From: Bordetella parapertussis
Lineage (GTDB): Bacteria; Pseudomonadota; Gammaproteobacteria; Burkholderiales; SG8-41
Assembly: GCA_945863085.1 (NCBI GenBank)
Contig: CAMBCD010000097.1
Coordinates: forward strand, 1-8,655
Length of the DNA stretch: 8,655 bases
Direction: 5' to 3'
This document shows, in pieces, positions 6,148 through 8,655 of the stretch (within the stretch, counting starts at the first letter, position 1; each line of letters begins with the position of its first letter). The position numbers were made by a program, and so were the translations under genes. A model generated the notes under the pieces. It was not told where the DNA came from and made no database searches. It saw nothing but the letters and a program-made list of their open reading frames with translations.

Positions 6148-7320
6148 GTGAACACACCCGCTGCAGCCGCACCGAAACATTTTGTTTATTACCCCGGCGA
6201 CTATCGCTGGTCGGCGGAAATGATGGTGATCCTCAGCACCGCGCCTTACGGCGGCGCGGAGCTCTCGGAAGTGGATCGCATCGGACGCAGCCTGCGCGAC
6301 CGCATCGGCGACGACGAAGCGTGGTTCGAGGCCTGGTGCGGCGGCGCCGACCTGTTGCGCCAGCGCGCCGGGATGCTCGAAGCCAAAGGGCACCGGCTCA
6401 CCGCGGCATCGAATTACCTGCGCGCGAACTTCTACTACCAGAGCGCCGACCATTTCCGCCAACCCAAGGACGAGCGGGCGCTGGCGGCCTACCGCCAGTC
6501 GCTGGACTGCTTCAAAAAATTCGCCTCACTCACCGACCGGCCGCGAATCGAGGCCGTGGAAGTACCGTTCGAAGGCGGGTCGTTTCCGGCCTATTTCGTG
6601 CACGCGCTGAACACGGATGCGAAGCGCAACCCCTGTGTGGTGCGCTTCGGCGGTTTCGACACGCAAAAGGAAATGCAGTACCTGCGCGGCACGCCGGAGC
6701 TGGTGCGTCATGGCATCTCGTACCTGCTGATGGATGGACCGGGCCAGGGCGAATCGATCCGTTTTCGCGGCATGCACATGCGCCACGATTTCGAGGTTGC
6801 AGGCAGCGCCGGCCTCGATTACCTCGCCACGCGCGACGATGTCGACATGAACCGCGTTGGAGCGATGGCGATGAGCCTTGGCGGCTACTACGCGCCGCGC
6901 ATCGCTGCGATGGATTCGCGGTTCAAAGCCTGCGTCACCTGGGGCGCGATCTGGGATTACCATGCAACCTGGGTGCGGCGGCTGGAGAAGATCAAGCAGG
7001 CGGCGCTGCCGGTGCCGGCAGACCACCTGCTGTGGGCCTGTGGCGTCGACAACTACGACGACGCACTGAAGAAGATCGAGGGATTCAGGCTCGACGGCGT
7101 CGCGCAGAAAGTCAAATGCCCGTTCCTGCTGCTGCACGGCGCCGCTGACGCGCAGGTATCCATGGCCGAGGCGCAGCAGCTGTTCGATGCGGTTGGATCG
7201 AAGGACAAGACCTTCCGCGTCTTCACCGAGGAAGAAGGCGGCGCACAGCACTGCCAGCGCGATTACCTGACGCTGGCGATTGACGTGATTGCAGACTGGC
7301 TCGACGAAAAACTCAAGTAA
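6148..7320 (+). CDS. Alpha/beta hydrolase, C-C hydrolase / AYG1-FrsA-like type with N-terminal helical domain
   Basis: A 390-residue cytoplasmic enzyme. Residues 1-135 form a helical, non-hydrolase N-terminal domain (for example LRQRAGMLEAKGHRLTAASNYLRA). Residues about 136-390 are the alpha/beta hydrolase fold, with the strand-turn LLMDGPGQGES at 193-203, nucleophile elbow AMSLGG (Ser243), acid Asp334 in HGAADAQ and His368 in GGAQHCQ. The first elbow glycine is replaced by Ala241. This layout is that of 2,6-dihydroxypseudooxynicotine hydrolase and the fungal AYG1 proteins, which cleave C-C bonds in 1,3-dicarbonyl-like substrates, and of FrsA-type esterases. A ring-cleavage-product hydrolase would fit the neighbouring extradiol dioxygenase, but an esterase or amidase role is equally possible. 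The GTG start at 6148 is supported by AGGGA at 6136-6140 with 7-base spacing and by the promoter upstream. Confidence 0.83.
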   Translation: MNTPAAAAPKHFVYYPGDYRWSAEMMVILSTAPYGGAELSEVDRIGRSLRDRIGDDEAWFEAWCGGADLLRQRAGMLEAKGHRLTAASNYLRANFYYQSADHFRQPKDERALAAYRQSLDCFKKFASLTDRPRIEAVEVPFEGGSFPAYFVHALNTDAKRNPCVVRFGGFDTQKEMQYLRGTPELVRHGISYLLMDGPGQGESIRFRGMHMRHDFEVAGSAGLDYLATRDDVDMNRVGAMAMSLGGYYAPRIAAMDSRFKACVTWGAIWDYHATWVRRLEKIKQAALPVPADHLLWACGVDNYDDALKKIEGFRLDGVAQKVKCPFLLLHGAADAQVSMAEAQQLFDAVGSKDKTFRVFTEEEGGAQHCQRDYLTLAIDVIADWLDEKLK

Positions 7321-7347
7321 CCGGCCCCGGCATTCTGCTGCAGATAC

Positions 7348-7764
7348 CTATTTTCCGTATTCGTCGAACTTCGGCAGCGCCGGCGTTTCGACATACCACG
7401 CCGCCTTCGATGACCAGAAGATGCTGCTGTCAGGTTTGAGGTCCGGCGCGGCATCGAGTACGCCCGCGGGGATCAGCATGTTTTCGGTGCCGGTAACTTT
7501 GTGCGGCATGCGCGAGCCGCACTGCGTGCAGAAATTCAGCGCGAACCGTTTGGCCCCCGGCAAATCGAAATGGCGCAGCAGGGACTCGCCGGCCAGCCAT
7601 TTGAACTGGCCCGCAGGCAGAAAGAGATTGGCTGCATGCGCGGCGCCCGTGGCCTTGCGGCAGCGTGCACAGTGGCAGTACTTGAACATCATCGACGGTG
7701 GCGCGATCTCGAAACGGACGGCTCCGCACAGGCAGCTGCCTGCGACAGCTTCGTGGTGACTCAT
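7348..7764 (-). CDS. GFA family zinc protein (CENP-V/GFA domain)
   Basis: A 138-residue protein with the full cysteine pattern of the GFA/CENP-V fold: Cys11-x-Cys13 (GSCLCGAVRFE), Cys30-x-Cys32-x2-Cys35 (YCHCARCRK) and Cys79-x2-Cys82 (NFCTQCGS), which bind structural and catalytic zinc. The family is often annotated as glutathione-dependent formaldehyde-activating enzyme, but that activity is doubtful for most members, so the function is best left open. AAGGA sits 6 bases before the ATG, which supports the start. It lies 51 bp downstream of the dienelactone-hydrolase-family gene on the same strand and is probably in part cotranscribed with it, across a possible weak terminator. It converges with the alpha/beta hydrolase gene over a 27-bp gap. 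Confidence 0.92.
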   Translation of the reverse strand: MSHHEAVAGSCLCGAVRFEIAPPSMMFKYCHCARCRKATGAAHAANLFLPAGQFKWLAGESLLRHFDLPGAKRFALNFCTQCGSRMPHKVTGTENMLIPAGVLDAAPDLKPDSSIFWSSKAAWYVETPALPKFDEYGK

Positions 7765-7792
7765 GGTTTTTCCTTGCGGTTAATGATGACTC

Positions 7793-7816
7793 AAAAATCG
7801 ATCTGCGGTTATCGAT
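7793..7816 (-). terminator. Possible weak terminator or attenuator after the dienelactone-hydrolase-family gene
   Basis: On the minus strand, ATCGAT (7816-7811), an 8-base loop and ATCGAT (7802-7797) form a 6-bp stem directly followed by a run of T (complement of the A run ending at 7793). The first arm overlaps the stop codon of the upstream gene. The stem is short and AT-rich, so termination would be partial, perhaps lowering GFA gene expression. Confidence 0.35.
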
Positions 7817-8556
7817 CAGCTTTTTTTCAGATTGCGGTCCCACAGGTCGAACACGCGTTCCCAGGTCTGTTCAGAGGCCACAGGGTGATACACCGCACGT
7901 TCTGAAAAACAGAAACCGTGCTGGGTGCCCGGCAGTGTTTCGAGCTGGTGTTTGGTGCCCGCTTTTTTCAGCGCAGCAGCGAGGTCGGTCACCGCCTGTG
8001 ACGGCACCGAGGCATCCTTCTCGGCGAAACCGTAGTAGAGCTCACCCTTGATCTGGTCGAGCAGCAGGTGCGGGGAGTCTTCCTTGTCGGTGACGATGCC
8101 CACGCCGTAGAGCGACGCGGCGGCCTTCATGCGCGGGAAACGCGCCGCCGCGGTGGTGATGTAGCGACCGCTCATGCAGTGGCCGACGCTGCCGACGGCA
8201 CCCTCCGACACCTTGTCCTGCGCATCCAGCCACGCGATGAACGCAGCGGTATCGTCGGTGACATCGGCATTGCTCAAGCTGTTCATCGCGGCCTTGATCA
8301 CCGCCGACATCGCGTCATTGCGGCGCGGCACATCAAAGCGGCAGGTGCCGAGCCGGTAGTACATGTCGGGCAGCAGGCAGAAGTATCCGTGTTTGGCGAT
8401 GCGCCGCGCCATGTTGCACAACTCTTCGCGAAAACCCGGCGCGTCCATGTAGAAAATGATGCCGGGAAATGTGCCCGGGGCGTCGGGACAGGCGGCAAAC
8501 GCGGGGCAGCGGCCATGTTTGGTGGTGACCATGACGTTTTGTTCGATGAGGGCCAT
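7816..8556 (-). CDS. Dienelactone hydrolase family protein
   Basis: A 246-residue cytoplasmic alpha/beta hydrolase of usual family length. The dienelactone hydrolase features are visible: the N-terminal strand PGIIFYMDAPGFREEL (31-46), a cysteine nucleophile in VGHCMSGRY (Cys127), Asp181 in EKDASVP and His213 in GTQHGF. DLH enzymes open lactone rings made in chlorocatechol and related ring-cleavage pathways, but many family members act on other esters, so the true substrate is unknown. GGAAGGA is 8 bases before the ATG at 8556, supporting the start. The GFA gene follows on the same strand. The upstream region to the window edge holds an extended -10-like element and a perfect dyad, consistent with a regulated promoter. 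Confidence 0.9.
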   Translation of the reverse strand: MALIEQNVMVTTKHGRCPAFAACPDAPGTFPGIIFYMDAPGFREELCNMARRIAKHGYFCLLPDMYYRLGTCRFDVPRRNDAMSAVIKAAMNSLSNADVTDDTAAFIAWLDAQDKVSEGAVGSVGHCMSGRYITTAAARFPRMKAAASLYGVGIVTDKEDSPHLLLDQIKGELYYGFAEKDASVPSQAVTDLAAALKKAGTKHQLETLPGTQHGFCFSERAVYHPVASEQTWERVFDLWDRNLKKS

Positions 8557-8585
8557 GCAGGTTTTCCTTCCGTGGTGTGGTCCGG

Positions 8586-8594
8586 ATTAAAACA
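8586..8594 (-). promoter_or_regulatory. Possible extended -10 element for the dienelactone-hydrolase-family gene
   Basis: The minus strand reads TGTTTTAAT, fitting the extended -10 form TG-N-TTTAAT (5 of 6 to TATAAT), about 30 bases before the ATG. The -35 region is poor, which extended -10 promoters tolerate. Tentative. Confidence 0.35.
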
Positions 8595-8638
8595 TCAGGC
8601 AACGCAGCGCACCGTCGATGGCGGTGTCGGCCACGCGC

Positions 8639-8654
8639 AGTTATTGTCATAACT
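8639..8654. promoter_or_regulatory. Perfect inverted repeat AGTTAT-N4-ATAACT, candidate operator
   Basis: A 16-bp dyad with perfect 6-bp arms and a TGTC spacer, at the right edge of the window and 83-98 bp upstream of the dienelactone-hydrolase-family start. Its AT-rich sequence contrasts with the GC-rich surroundings. The form is typical of MarR- or GntR-type operators. A divergent gene, possibly the regulator, may lie beyond the edge. Confidence 0.45.
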
Positions 8655-8655
8655 T

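Noticed and set aside
7321..7347. CCGGCCCCGG short palindrome after the hydrolase stop as a terminator
   Set aside because: Stem of 4 bp with a 2-base loop and no T run; too small to form a terminator.
8587..8634. Fifteen-codon minus-strand frame (GTG start, VADTAIDGALRCLMF) upstream of the dienelactone-hydrolase-family gene
   Set aside because: Too short, no ribosome site, and preceded by in-frame stops; considered as a leader peptide or the end of an upstream gene but not supportable.
8068..8652. Plus-strand open frame of 194 codons opposite the dienelactone-hydrolase-family gene
   Set aside because: Antisense to a gene with nucleophile, acid and histidine motifs; composition rich in Ala/Arg/His and no domain.

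Overview
The window is GC-rich, gene-dense bacterial DNA. Two Bug/TctC-type periplasmic binding proteins sit here without their membrane partners. With the base composition, this points to a betaproteobacterium, most likely Burkholderiales or a relative. That placement is inference; no rRNA or other marker gene is present. I see no tRNA, CRISPR array, insertion sequence, phage gene or recognisable defence system.

Layout. (1) 1-1401 (+): the 3' part of a large HTH/IrrE-like regulator of the short-chain fatty acyl-CoA regulator / DUF3612 type, cut off by the left edge. (2) 1454-2929 (-): a LOG-family nucleotide phosphoribohydrolase followed by a small DEDDh exonuclease-like protein. Between them are a decayed 14-bp tandem repeat and a possible remnant of a Bug gene 3' end. 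(3) 3054-4954 (+): a tightly spaced pair, a Bug binding protein then a two-domain type I extradiol dioxygenase with all expected active-site residues. (4) 4976-5965 (-) and 6148-7320 (+): a second Bug protein, divergent from an alpha/beta hydrolase resembling C-C bond hydrolases (DHPON hydrolase/AYG1 type). They share a 182-bp control region with a good promoter and two dyads. (5) 7348-8556 (-): a dienelactone-hydrolase-family protein followed by a GFA/CENP-V-fold zinc protein, with a perfect 6-bp dyad upstream at the right edge.

How the genes may work together (inference): the middle and right parts look like a small aromatic or organic-acid catabolic neighbourhood. Bug proteins would capture a carboxylated substrate for a tripartite tricarboxylate transporter encoded elsewhere. 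The extradiol enzyme would cleave a catechol-like ring, and the alpha/beta hydrolases would process the product. The substrate cannot be read from the sequence. The genes lie in several transcription units, so membership of one pathway is unproven.

The least explained items are the dyads over the promoters, the 14-bp repeat array next to the exonuclease start, the Bug-like C-terminal remnant, and the regulator's altered metalloprotease motif with a C-terminal cysteine cluster.
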